Shown: positions 52,941 through 62,031 of the stretch, in pieces | Position numbering within the stretch: position 1 is the first letter of the stretch | Layout of the letters: the number at the start of each line of letters is the position of its first letter | Source of the DNA: JACVRW01 sp963819635 | GTDB lineage: Bacteria > Actinomycetota > Thermoleophilia > Solirubrobacterales > Thermoleophilaceae | DNA length: 64,000 bases | NCBI GenBank assembly: GCA_963819635.1 | Contig: CAWFWX010000003.1 | Location: forward strand, 992,001-1,056,000 | Direction: 5' to 3' | Notes under the pieces: generated by a model | What the model was told of the DNA's origin: nothing | The model's database searches: none | Seen by the model: only the letters and a program-made list of their open reading frames with translations | Program-made: the position numbers and the translations under genes

Positions 52941-55900
52941 CCCCGCCGGCCGAAGCTGTGCGCCGCCGGCAGGACGGCGCTCAGCTCGCCCGCCTCGCTC
53001 GACCACACGCGGCGCGGCTCGATGTGCGTGACCTTGGCCGGCGGGAGATCGGGCCGCTCCAGGCGGTCGACCCTGTCGACGACGATGTTGATCGTGCCGT
53101 CGCGAGCCTCCAGGCGGCCCGAGGCGAGCACGAGCGGCTCCGAGCGGACCGCGAGCCGGCAGCGGTCGTACACGGGCGGCGAGACGATCAGGTTGATCGT
53201 GCCGTGCTCGTCCTCGAGCAGCATGAACGTGACTCCCTTGGCGGTGGCCGGGCGCTGGCGCGCGATCACGAGGCCGGCCACGCGCACGCGCCGCCCGTGC
53301 GGGTGGCGCGTCAGCTCCGCGCTCGTGCGGAGGTCGTCGGGTAGTCCGGGCCGCATCAGCTCGAGCGGGTGCTCGCGCAGCGTGACCCCGGTCGAGCCGT
53401 AGTCGGCCAGCATGCGCTCCCAGGCGCTGAGCGCGCGCAGCTCGGGCCCCTCGTGCGGATCGAGCGGAAGGGCGAGCTGGGTTCCCTCCGGCACCTGCGT
53501 GCCGGGCACCGCGACGCCCAGCATCCAGAGGGCGCGGCGGCGCCTGGCGGAGGGATCGCCGTCGACGAGCGCGTCGCAGGCTCCTGCCCAGGCGAGCCGG
53601 CCGAGCGTCTCCGCGGAGGCGCCGGAGCGCCCCGCGAGGTCGCCGAGCGAGCGCCAGCCGTGGCCGCGCTCGGCCGCCATCGCCCGCACCTCCGCCTCCT
53701 TCACTCCGGTCACATAGCCGAGGCCCATACGGACCGCACCCGTCCTCCACCCGGCATTCCGCGTCGCTGCGAGCGACGCACGGTGGCAGCACCTCGACCC
53801 CGCACCGCTGCGCCTCGTGCACCAGGGCGTCCGGCGGGTAGAAGCCCATCGGCTGCTCGTTCAGGAGCGCGCATAGGAACTCCGGGTGGTAGTGAACGCG
53901 CAGCCAGGTCGACTGGTATGCGAGCAGCCCGAAGGCCGCCGAGTGCGCCTTCGGGAAGCCGAAGCCGGAGAAGCCGACGATCTGGGTCCAGACCCCCTCC
54001 GCCACCTCGCGCGCGGCCCCCCGCCGCTCCGCTCCCTCGATGAACTTCTCCTCGTAGGCGCGGATCGCCGCCTCAGAGCGCCGCCGGCTCATCGCGCGCC
54101 GCAGTCCCTCCGCCTCCCCGGCGGTGAAGCCCGCGAAGGCCATCGCCACCTCCAGCACCTGGTCCTGGAAGACGATCGTGCCGAGCGTGTCGCGCAGCAC
54201 CGGCTCGAGCGAGGGGTGGGCGTAGGGCACCTCGAAGCTCGGGTCGGCGCGCAGCGCCTTGCGGTGCTCGATGTACGGATGCACCGCCCCGCCGATGATC
54301 GGCCCGGGCCGCACGAGCGCCACCTGGACGGTGAGGTCGTCGAGCGTCTCGGGCCGCGTCCGCTTGAGCATCTGCATCTGCGCGCGCGACTCGATCTGGA
54401 ACACGCCCGTGGTCTCGGCCTCCTGGATCTGGGCGTAGACCTCCCTGTCGTCGAACGGGATTCGCGACAGGTCGATCCGCTCCCCGCGCACGCGTGCGAT
54501 CTCGTCGACGCAGCGCTCGACCGCCGAGAGCATCCCGAGCCCGAGCAGGTCGATCTTGAGGAAGCCGGCGTCGCCGCAGGAGTCCTTGTCCCACTGCACC
54601 ATCTGGCGGCCCTCCATCGACGCCGGCTGCACCGGGCAGAGGTCGATCAGCGGCTGGGTCGAGATCACCATCCCGCCCGGGTGCTGCGACATGTGCCGCG
54701 GCAACCCCCACGCGTCGTGGGCCAGCTTCACGAGCGCGTTCCAGCGCGGCGAGCCGCCACGCGGCACGTCGTCCCTGATGTCGTTGCGGTCCTTCCACGG
54801 GTCCACCTGTCGCGCGAGCCGCTCGATCTCGCCCGGCGGCAGGCCGAGCGCCTTGGCGAAGTCGCGCACCGCCGAGCGCACCTGGAAGGTGGAGAAGGCT
54901 GCGACGAGCGCGCAGCGGTCGCGGCCGTAGCGGTCGTGCACGCGCGGGATGAGGACGTCGCGGATGTCGCGCGGGAAGTCGAGGTCGATGTCCGGCAGCG
55001 CGGTCAGCTCCTCGTTCAGGAAGCGGCCGAGCAGCAGCTCGTTGGCGATCGGGTCGATGTGCGAGAGGCCGGTCAGGTAGCAGACGATGGACGCCACGCT
55101 CGAGCCACGGCCGCGGCCGGGCGGCAGGAGGCGCCGCGACGACTCCGGCCCGCGCACCTCGGCTGCCACCTCGCGCGCCAGCTCGAGCATGTCGCGGTGG
55201 AGCAGGAAGAAGCCCGACAGGCCGAGGTGCCGGATCACGCGCAGCTCCTCGTCGAGCCGGGCGGCGGCCTCCGAGCCCGATCGCCCGTAGCGCTCCTCGA
55301 AGCGGTCGCGGCAGAGGGTCGCCAGCTTCGAGTCCGCCTCGGGGTCCTCGGAGCCGGGGTAGCGGTAGCCGAGGTCCTCGGTCAGGTCGAAGCCGAGGCG
55401 CTCGGCGAGCCTGCCGCTCTCCTCGACCGCGTCGGGATGCTCGCGGAAGCGCTCCGCCATCCGCTCGGGCGCGGCGAGCACGTGCGAGGAGTTGCCGCGG
55501 CGGAGCGGCTCGGTCTCGTCGAGCGTCTTCCCGAGCCCAACCGAGACCATCGCGTCCTGGAGCGCGATCCGCTCACGGGTATGCACGTGCGCGTTCCCGG
55601 TGGCGACCGTGGGCACGCCGAGTCGGCCGGCCAACTCGGCGAGAAGCCGGTTGCGGCGCCTGTCGTGGCGCCAGAACGGGCGCTGCAGCTCGATGCGGAA
55701 GCGTTCAGGGCCGAAGATTCCGAGCAGCCGGCGGGCGACCGCCGCCGCCTCGGCGTGGTGGCCGGCCTCCACGCGCGAGGCGACCGCGCCGTCGCGCGCG
55801 CAGCCCGAGAGGCATACGAGCCCGGCGGCGTGCCGTTCGAGCGCGTCGAGCGAGATGCTCGGATCGCCGTCCAGCGGATCCTGGCGGCCGCCGCCCTCCG

Positions 55901-56219
55901 CGAAGCCCTCGCGCGCCCAGCGCCGCGTGGGCCAGTGCGAGGCGGTGATCGCGCGACAGAGGTTCGTGTAGCCCTCGCGCGTCTCGCACAGGAGCGTGAG
56001 GTGGGTGCCGTCGTCGAGCGTGAGCTCGGCGCCGGTGATCGGGCGGATCCCGAGCGGCTTCAGCGCGTGCGCCATCTCCATGGCGCCGTGCAGCCCGTCG
56101 TGGTCGGTCAGCGCGAGGGCGCTGTGCCCCTGCTCAGCCGCGGCCCCGGCCAGCTCGACCGGATGCGACGCCCCGTCGAGGAACGAATAGGCCGAGTGGC
56201 AGTGAAGCTCGACGTACAC
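52937..56219 (-). pseudogene. dnaE2: Error-prone DNA polymerase DnaE2 (ImuC), frameshifted near the 3' end
   Basis: A C-family polymerase of about 1094 residues if repaired. The PHP domain starts YVELHCHSAYSFLDGASHP; the palm has LPDIDLDFPRDIRD with catalytic acidic residues and VAAFSTFQVRSAVRDFAKALG; then FPKAHSAAFGLLAYQSTWLR. The frame breaks at about 53738-53746, after DAECRVEDG; the tail continues AVRMGLGYVTGVKEAEV, then the OB-fold (RVAGLVIARQRPATAKGVTFM) to a stop at 52937. One base removed restores the reading. An SOS box directly precedes the GTG at 56219 (a GTG at 56225 lies inside it). With ImuB it performs mutagenic translesion synthesis. Confidence 0.9.
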
Positions 56220-56231
56220 GAACACATGTTC
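56220..56231 (-). promoter_or_regulatory. LexA/SOS box of dnaE2
   Basis: GAACACATGTTC fits the actinobacterial LexA core GAAC-N4-GTTC, flanked by C and G as in CGAAC...GTTCG. The same 17-base stretch TGCGAACATGTGTTCGT (minus strand) is found before imuB. It touches the GTG at 56219. Confidence 0.8.
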
Positions 56232-56259
56232 GCATATGCACTACTACCACTGCCACTAC

Positions 56260-56315
56260 GGGGTCAGACCCCTTCGGGGTCAGACCCTGTGCCAACGCTC
56301 AAGGGGTCTGACCCC
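56260..56315. repeat. R1 palindromic repeat, triplet after the GGDEF gene
   Basis: Three units: GGGGTCAGACCCC (56260-56272), GGGGTCAGACCC (56276-56287) and GGGGTCTGACCCC (56303-56315). The GGDEF gene reads into all of them on the minus strand and stops at a TGA inside the first. Confidence 0.9.
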
Positions 56316-57874
56316 AGCCGGCGGCGGCGCTTCGACTCGTACAGCACCGCGTCCGCGCGGGCCACCAGGCGGTCGGGGCTCTCCCCCAGCTCGTAGGCCG
56401 CCACTCCGAAGCTCGCCTGGATGTAGTCGATCGGGTCGCGGGCGGCGACCGACACCGTGTGCTGGAGCCGCTCCACCACTCGCTCGGCGTCGGCCTCCGT
56501 GGCGCCCGGGAGCACGATCGCGAACTCGTCGCCGCCGAGCCGGTAGGCGTCGTCGCGGCGCAGCCCGGTGCGCAGTGCATCCGCCAGCAGCCGCAGGGCG
56601 AGGTCCCCGGCCTCGTGGCCGAGCGAGTCGTTCAAGCGCTTCAGGTTGTCCATGTCGCACAGGATCAGCGCGAACTCGCCGTCGGGCTCTGCCACCTCGC
56701 GCGCGAGGCGCGCGCGGAAGGCGCGCCGGTTGAGAAGGCCGGTGAGGGCATCGTGGGTCGCCTCGTGGCGGAGCTTCAGCGCCTGGTCGGCGGACTGAAG
56801 CGCCGCCACCGCCTGGTTCGCGAACAGCCGCAGCGCCTGGAGGCGCGCCCGCGTGGGCAGCAGGCGGTCGCGGGGATCGTCCACCCAGATCAGGCCGCGA
56901 CGGCGGCCCTGGGGCTCCGTCAGCGGCACGATCAGCCAGTGGCGCGACCACGCGTTCGGGCCGCGGCCGTAGAGCTCGGAGTCGTACTCGCCCGGACTTC
57001 GCTTCAGGCGCTCGTCGGCCACCTCGGTGGGCACGAGATAGCAGCCCGCGATCTCGAATTCGTCGGTGAGCAGCGGCGCGAGCGCGTCGAGCGTGATCGC
57101 GTTGCTCACGCCCGAATCCCCGTACCAGCCCGCCGAGGCCGCCGGCACGAGCGGCATGTCGGCACGAGGCGCCAGCTCGATCACGACCTTCTCGAAGCCG
57201 AGCGCGTCGCGGATGCCGTCGCAGACCGCCTGGAGGATGTCCTCGGGGTCGTCCGCCTCGGCCACGCGCGCGGAGACCTCGAGGATGCCCTCGAGCATCC
57301 GCTGGTGCTGGATGTCGTTGGCGGTGTCCTGCGCCATCCGCAGGGCCAGCGCGGCGTGGCGGGCGATCGCCACGAGCGCGTCGATCTCGTCGTCTGTCGG
57401 CCGTCGCCCGCTTGCGGGCTCGTCGACCGAGATGACCCCGATGAGGAGCCCCTTCGGGTCTCGGAGGGGCACGAACAGCGCGTCCTCGGCCGTCCAGGCA
57501 TCGGGGTCATCACTCGGTGCGATCCGTGGCACGTAGCTGTGTACCCCCAGTCCATCCCAGTCGAATTCACCGCCCGGCACGAAGTAGGCGCCGCGGCGCG
57601 CGAAGCGCTCGTCCAGGAGCGGCACCCATGTCTCGCGCGGGGAGCTCCTCCCCACGAGCTCCTTCACGGACTCCTCGGAGCCCACGGCCGCGGAGGTGAG
57701 CATGTCGTCGAACGCCGGGCGGTAGACGTTCACCACCACGGCGCGGTAGCCGAGCAGGTCACCGATGGTGTGGCAGACGTCCTCGAGGACCTCCTGGAGA
57801 TCCGGGTCGTCGCGCACGAGAGCCGTCCGCTCGAACATCTCGCCGAGCCGGGCAATCGTCGGCAGCGTGCTCAC
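56264..57874 (-). CDS. Diguanylate cyclase: GAF-GAF-GGDEF
   Basis: A 536-residue cytoplasmic protein from the GTG at 57874. Two GAF domains (about 20-185 and 205-355) are followed by a GGDEF domain (about 370-520) with the loop RLGGDEFAIV, i.e. an intact active site, and RHEATHDALTGLLNRRAF at its start; no EAL domain and no clear RxxD inhibitory site. It should make c-di-GMP. Its C-terminal residues GSDPLSVGTGSDPEGV and stop are coded by three R1 repeat units, so the original end was replaced. It lies between the imuB/DUF6504 pair and dnaE2, an uncommon place for a signalling gene. Confidence 0.9.
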   Translation of the reverse strand: MSTLPTIARLGEMFERTALVRDDPDLQEVLEDVCHTIGDLLGYRAVVVNVYRPAFDDMLTSAAVGSEESVKELVGRSSPRETWVPLLDERFARRGAYFVPGGEFDWDGLGVHSYVPRIAPSDDPDAWTAEDALFVPLRDPKGLLIGVISVDEPASGRRPTDDEIDALVAIARHAALALRMAQDTANDIQHQRMLEGILEVSARVAEADDPEDILQAVCDGIRDALGFEKVVIELAPRADMPLVPAASAGWYGDSGVSNAITLDALAPLLTDEFEIAGCYLVPTEVADERLKRSPGEYDSELYGRGPNAWSRHWLIVPLTEPQGRRRGLIWVDDPRDRLLPTRARLQALRLFANQAVAALQSADQALKLRHEATHDALTGLLNRRAFRARLAREVAEPDGEFALILCDMDNLKRLNDSLGHEAGDLALRLLADALRTGLRRDDAYRLGGDEFAIVLPGATEADAERVVERLQHTVSVAARDPIDYIQASFGVAAYELGESPDRLVARADAVLYESKRRRRLGSDPLSVGTGSDPEGV

Positions 57875-57977
57875 TGGGCCAGCTGGCGGTCTTTTGGGGC
57901 GGTACACCTTTAGTTTTGTATCGGCGCTCTCGCCGAGATCTGAAGTTCCGAAACCCCGCAAATTGCACGGTCTCCGG

Positions 57978-58235
57978 CTACGAACGCTGCAGGAACCAGC
58001 CGCCACCGACGAGATCGCGGAACACGACTACGTTTCGTCCGTCCAGCAGTACAACCTCGAAATAGCGTCGTCGGAGCGGTCGTCCAGTCCACCAGCGGTC
58101 CTCGACGACCCACTCCTCGCGAACCGAATCGACCTCCCTGCCCGCGATGCTCCGCGGCGATCCGCCGTCGCCGGGGATGACGGAGGTCGGCTTGGGCGTC
58201 CCGAGCCGGCGAGCGCGGCGGCCGTCGGGGGTCAC
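57978..58235 (-). CDS. DUF6504-like small protein downstream of imuB
   Basis: An 85-residue protein from a GTG at 58235 that overlaps the imuB stop (GTGA). Only the C-terminal half looks folded: REVDSVREEWVVEDRWW, then RRRYFEVVLLDGRNVVVFRDL and GGWFLQRS, a short strand-rich unit resembling the DUF6504 family that accompanies imuB and dnaE2 in actinobacteria. The N-terminal 30 residues are low-complexity. It is likely expressed with imuB in the SOS response; role unknown. The 100 bp after it (57875-57977) hold a TCGGCG/CGCCGA hairpin without a T-run and no other signal I can support. Confidence 0.68.
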   Translation of the reverse strand: MTPDGRRARRLGTPKPTSVIPGDGGSPRSIAGREVDSVREEWVVEDRWWTGRPLRRRYFEVVLLDGRNVVVFRDLVGGGWFLQRS

Positions 58236-59431
58236 GAGGCGTCGGGGAACGGCGCCAGCACCGCCCGGCGCTCGGGGATGCGTGAGTCGGGATCCAGGTC
58301 CAGCACCCGGAGGGCGGCGTCGGCCCCCGCCGCCTGGCGCGCCTGGCGGACGGCCTCGTCCAGGCGCGACCGGCGGACCCTGTCCGCCTCGTCGAGAAGG
58401 CGGCCCTGGTCGTGCGCCGGGGGGCCGAAGGCCTCGACCTCGAGGGCGAGCGACTCGGACGGCGCCGGCAGCTCGGCCAGCTTCTGTGCGACCGCGAGCC
58501 GGATGCGCGCCGGATCCGCGCTCGCGTGGCGCAGGGTGACGGAGGTCCGCCAGGTGCCGCCCGCCACGAAGCGGGCCGACACCGCGAGCCCGCGCAGGGA
58601 GCGCCCGCGCCGCTCGCGCCGCGCCAGCACGCGCGCGATCAGGAGCTCGAGCGCGCGCTCCAGCTGCTGGCCAGAGGCGGCCTCGGGAAGATCGAGCCGC
58701 TCGATCACGGGCTGGAACGGGCGGCGTGGCTCGAGCGGGGTGTCGCGGCCGCGGCTCAGGTCGAGCGCGAGCAGCCCCGGATGCCCGAAGCGCTCGGCCA
58801 CCGCGCGCGAGGGCAGCGCGCCGAACTCGCCCAGCGTGCGGATGCCGAGCCGCTCGAGCACCTCGGGCAGCGCCTGGAGCTCGGGCCGGGTGCGAAGCAG
58901 GGCCACCGGAAGCGGGGCGAGGAAGTCGCGCACGGCCGCCTCCGCCACCACATGCGAATACCGCCCTCTCCTCGGGCGGACCTGCAATGCCGCGGCATGC
59001 GACGCGAAGCGGCTCGGGCCGGCGCCGAAGCGGGCTCCCGGCCCGAGCGCCCGGCGGGCGGCGCCGAGGACTCCCGCCAGGTCGCCGCCGTGGATTCCAT
59101 GCAGCCCGGCCGCGACAAAGAAGGCGGCGCCGGCGTGGTCCGACTCCAGCTCGGCTCCGATCCCCTCGAGCCGGTCCAGCACCGCGCCCCACAGCGAGCG
59201 CACTCCCTCGGGATCGGGTGGCACGAGCCGCAGTGCCGGACAGCGCGACATCGCCTCGCCGAGACGCATCCCCCGGACGATCCCGTAGGCCTCGGCCGGC
59301 GCCGAGACCTCCCCCACCACCTGCTCGCGCCCGGCCTCAGGAGCGACCGCCGCGGGCTCGGAGAGGAGCACGCGGCGGTCGCCAAGGGCTGCCAGCAGCT
59401 CGAACCGGGGGTAGAGGGCGCACACGATCAT
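58232..59431 (-). CDS. imuB: ImuB, Y-family-like mutasome protein
   Basis: A 399-residue inactive Y-family polymerase relative. It starts at the ATG at 59431 (MIVCALYPRFELLAAL) where active enzymes have a DxDxFFA motif; here the catalytic Asp is missing, the hallmark of ImuB. Other parts keep the fold: GIVRGMRLGEAMSRCPAL, the helix-hairpin-helix region LERLGIRTLGEFGALPSRAVAERFG and the little-finger part. It bridges the beta clamp and DnaE2. An SOS box lies six bases upstream. No imuA gene (RecA-like partner) is found between imuB and dnaE2. Confidence 0.88.
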   Translation of the reverse strand: MIVCALYPRFELLAALGDRRVLLSEPAAVAPEAGREQVVGEVSAPAEAYGIVRGMRLGEAMSRCPALRLVPPDPEGVRSLWGAVLDRLEGIGAELESDHAGAAFFVAAGLHGIHGGDLAGVLGAARRALGPGARFGAGPSRFASHAAALQVRPRRGRYSHVVAEAAVRDFLAPLPVALLRTRPELQALPEVLERLGIRTLGEFGALPSRAVAERFGHPGLLALDLSRGRDTPLEPRRPFQPVIERLDLPEAASGQQLERALELLIARVLARRERRGRSLRGLAVSARFVAGGTWRTSVTLRHASADPARIRLAVAQKLAELPAPSESLALEVEAFGPPAHDQGRLLDEADRVRRSRLDEAVRQARQAAGADAALRVLDLDPDSRIPERRAVLAPFPDAS

Positions 59432-59436
59432 CGTAC

Positions 59437-59448
59437 GAACACATGTTC
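59437..59448 (-). promoter_or_regulatory. LexA/SOS box of imuB
   Basis: GAACACATGTTC within CGAAC-N4-GTTCG, identical to the box before dnaE2 over 17 bases, begins six bases upstream of the imuB ATG. Confidence 0.82.
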
Positions 59449-59471
59449 GCACTCGCCCCGGTCGGCTGCAA

Positions 59472-59550
59472 GGGGGTGGGTCTCCTTGATGCCGCATACG
59501 AGCTTTGAGGAGACCCATCCCCCTCCGGATCACCCCTCAATGCCGTCGTT
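59472..59550. repeat. R2 element, copy C, between the M14 peptidase gene and imuB
   Basis: GGGGGTGGGTCTCCT (59472-59486) pairs with AGGAGACCCATCCCCC (59508-59523) with one bulge, around a 21-base loop. Eight bases later is the conserved tail ACCCCTCAATGCCGTCGTT (59532-59550), 15 bp beyond the stop of the M14 gene on the minus strand. Layout equals copies A and B. Confidence 0.8.
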
Positions 59551-59565
59551 GTCGTTCGCCGAGCG

Positions 59566-61980
59566 CTACTTCGGCGCGTTCGCGCAGGCGTTGCCCACGT
59601 CGGCGCTCGCGCCGCGGTCCACGATCACCTGGCGCGTCGCCTGAACGCGGCCGTGCGAGTCGGTGCAGGTGAGCGTCCAGCTCTCCTTCAAGCCGCTCTC
59701 GATGCTCGGGCTCGGGGAGCCGAAGCTCACGTGGGCGCCGAACCAGTCGTCCGGCGTGTGCATCACCTGGCCGTAGTTGACGACGTGCAGCCTGTACTCC
59801 CCCGGCGGCGGGTCGAAGAGCGTGGCGTCCTCGGTGGTGTCGCCGACCGATGCCGATTCCATTGCAACCCGGCCGTCCGGGCCGATCACGTAGATGTCCC
59901 AGTCCGTGTCCGGGCTCGACCACTCGAGGTGCACGGTCATCCGCCCGTTGTCGACACCGTCCGCCGGCCCCTTCACGGTGAACGGGAGCTCCTCGACCGG
60001 GCCGCCCGGCGGGTACAACGTGTTCACCGCCGGTATCCCGGCCGGGTTCTCGAGCTCGATCCGCTCCTGGGGCGGGCCCGCGGCAGCCCGGCCGTGGCGG
60101 CCCGCCACGAGCGGCCGCGTCGACGGGTTCACGTGCCAGGCGAACGCCTGCCCGGCCGGCCGGAGCTCGGAGCTCAGCGTGTCCGTGAACCGGAGCGGGT
60201 CGCCGACCGCGTTCCCGAGGTCGTCCCGCCACACGGGCGAGGTGGCCGTCTGGAAGGTCTTCGAGAGCCGCAGCGTCGAGCCGTCGGGGGCCGTGCCCTC
60301 GATCACCGAGTGCATCGACGAGTCGGCGGTGGCCTCGAGCATCGTGAAGAACGCCTCGCGATTGCCGCCCTTCCCGGCCCCGGCCGCCGGCGCGCGCCCG
60401 AGGTACTCCGCCTCGACGCCGGAGTCGAACGGGGGATGGAAGTCGGTGCCGCCGATCTCGAACGTGAACGCGAGCCCGCCGGTCGACCAGAAGGACCAGT
60501 CCTCCGTTGTCCCGGTGGTGTCGTAGAGGGCGAAGCCGGGGTCGCTCGAGTAGCCGTTCCGCGCCCCCAGCGCCGCGCCCAGCGCCCGGTAGAGCGGCTC
60601 CTCGAGCGGGAAGCCGAAGTCGGCGGTCCCGGGCGGGCGCAGGATCAGGTTCGAGTAGGTGTGGTTCGTGATGAGGTTGGTCACCTGGCGCGAGGCGATC
60701 AGCTCACGGACGTTCTGGACCTCCGGCTCCGAGAACGGCTCGTCGCCGCGATAGGTGTCGTCGGCCCAGTGGACGCTCGCTCCTCCCCCGCCCCAGAGAC
60801 CCCCGTAGTTGCGGTTCGGGTCCGTCCCGCGCAGGCGGCCCGCGCCGTTGTCGTCGCAGGCTCCCCGTGCGTAGCGGGTCGGTGTGTGGTCCGACACGCC
60901 GCAGTTCTTGCGCTTCACCTCGTAGTCGAACAGCGAGAGGTCGCCGCCGAAGGCCGCCTCGCGCGACACGTTGAAGCCATCCGGACTCACGACCGGCACC
61001 ACGATCGTCCGCGTCCGCCGCACGAGCCGGGTCGTGCGAGCGTCGCGCCCGTAGCCGCGCAGGAGGTCGTATGCGAACTCGAGCGTCAGCTCGGCGGACG
61101 GCCACTCGCGCGCGTGATGCAGGCCCATGATGAGGAACACCGGCTTGCCGTCGGCGGTGTTCTGCGCGCCGCTCGAGATCTCGATTCCGTTCACGTCGCG
61201 CCCGAGGACGCTTCGGTGGCCCAGCGTGAGCGGCCGCGCCAGCGAGGGGTACCGCATCGCCAGCCGCTTCAGCTCGAGGTCGTAGTCGGGCAGGCGCCGG
61301 TAGGTCGTGCGGCCGCTGGGAAGCCTGGACGCCCCGCTCGCGCGGACCCGGGCCGCGTCACGGTGCTCCCGCGCGCGGGTGCGCGCAGCGAGGTCGGCGA
61401 CCCGGACGGTGTAGCGGAAGCCGGCTCGATCCAGCACGCGCAGGTCGGCGCGGCCGCGCGCGAGCACCTCGACCGAGTCGGCGTCCGCGCGCTCGCTCAG
61501 GTCGAGGTCCAGGGCCTGGAGTCGCTGACGGTCCGCCTGCCGCGGCGCGAGCACGTCCACCACCGAGATCCGTTCCCGGCGGTGCCTCGGCACGCGCGTG
61601 AAGCCGATCGTCACCCGGGCGCTCGGCGCATCCCCGCGGAAGCGGCAGGCCTGGATCGTCAGCCGCTCTCCGCGGCGCACGAAGCCCGACGCGAGCTCGT
61701 TGCCCCCGAACGACGCCGAGCCGCCGACCAGCCGCCGGTGCGCGCCGAACACCCCGAGATCCCAATCGCCGCGCGACCGGAGGCGGACAGTGACGAGCCC
61801 GCGAGCCGGCGCGCGTGTGTGGACCAGCTCCCGCCCCGCCCCCGCTCCGGCCAGGTCCCGGTGACAGGGTCGCACCACCGCGGTGTGCGCCGTGACCGTG
61901 TGGGTGCCCGCGGTTGCAGGTGCCGCCAGTGCGAGTGAGCCGAGAAGTGCGCCCACGAGCCGGCGCGAACGACGGGCCAT
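59566..61980 (-). CDS. Secreted M14-family zinc carboxypeptidase
   Basis: An 804-residue exported enzyme. A signal peptide covers about 1-24 (MARRSRRLVGALLGSLALAAPATAG). An N-terminal region (about 25-215) of variable, Arg-rich strands is followed by the M14 domain (about 235-560): GLHHAREWPSAELTLEF gives the first two zinc ligands (His, Glu), ITNHTYSNL the third, DPNRNYGG binds substrate, and TFEIGGTDFHPP carries the general base Glu. C-terminal beta-sandwich domains (about 560-804) include a pre-peptidase-like segment DWDIYVIGPDGRV. It would trim C-terminal residues from peptides outside the cell. Confidence 0.9.
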   Translation of the reverse strand: MARRSRRLVGALLGSLALAAPATAGTHTVTAHTAVVRPCHRDLAGAGAGRELVHTRAPARGLVTVRLRSRGDWDLGVFGAHRRLVGGSASFGGNELASGFVRRGERLTIQACRFRGDAPSARVTIGFTRVPRHRRERISVVDVLAPRQADRQRLQALDLDLSERADADSVEVLARGRADLRVLDRAGFRYTVRVADLAARTRAREHRDAARVRASGASRLPSGRTTYRRLPDYDLELKRLAMRYPSLARPLTLGHRSVLGRDVNGIEISSGAQNTADGKPVFLIMGLHHAREWPSAELTLEFAYDLLRGYGRDARTTRLVRRTRTIVVPVVSPDGFNVSREAAFGGDLSLFDYEVKRKNCGVSDHTPTRYARGACDDNGAGRLRGTDPNRNYGGLWGGGGASVHWADDTYRGDEPFSEPEVQNVRELIASRQVTNLITNHTYSNLILRPPGTADFGFPLEEPLYRALGAALGARNGYSSDPGFALYDTTGTTEDWSFWSTGGLAFTFEIGGTDFHPPFDSGVEAEYLGRAPAAGAGKGGNREAFFTMLEATADSSMHSVIEGTAPDGSTLRLSKTFQTATSPVWRDDLGNAVGDPLRFTDTLSSELRPAGQAFAWHVNPSTRPLVAGRHGRAAAGPPQERIELENPAGIPAVNTLYPPGGPVEELPFTVKGPADGVDNGRMTVHLEWSSPDTDWDIYVIGPDGRVAMESASVGDTTEDATLFDPPPGEYRLHVVNYGQVMHTPDDWFGAHVSFGSPSPSIESGLKESWTLTCTDSHGRVQATRQVIVDRGASADVGNACANAPK

Positions 61981-62031
61981 CTGGACATCGAACGCGGGGC
62001 CGCTTTCACAATTTCCGCGGTGCGGAGCGGT

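Noticed and set aside
53886..56396. 836-residue plus-strand ORF opposite dnaE2
   Set aside because: Antisense shadow; no recognisable motif, while the minus strand has full PHP and palm motifs.
57921..57936. TCGGCG-CTCT-CGCCGA hairpin as terminator of the DUF6504-like gene
   Set aside because: Stem is good but there is no T-run on either strand, so termination cannot be claimed.
59653..61938. 761-residue plus-strand ORF opposite the M14 peptidase
   Set aside because: Antisense shadow with Arg/Val/Glu bias and no domain.
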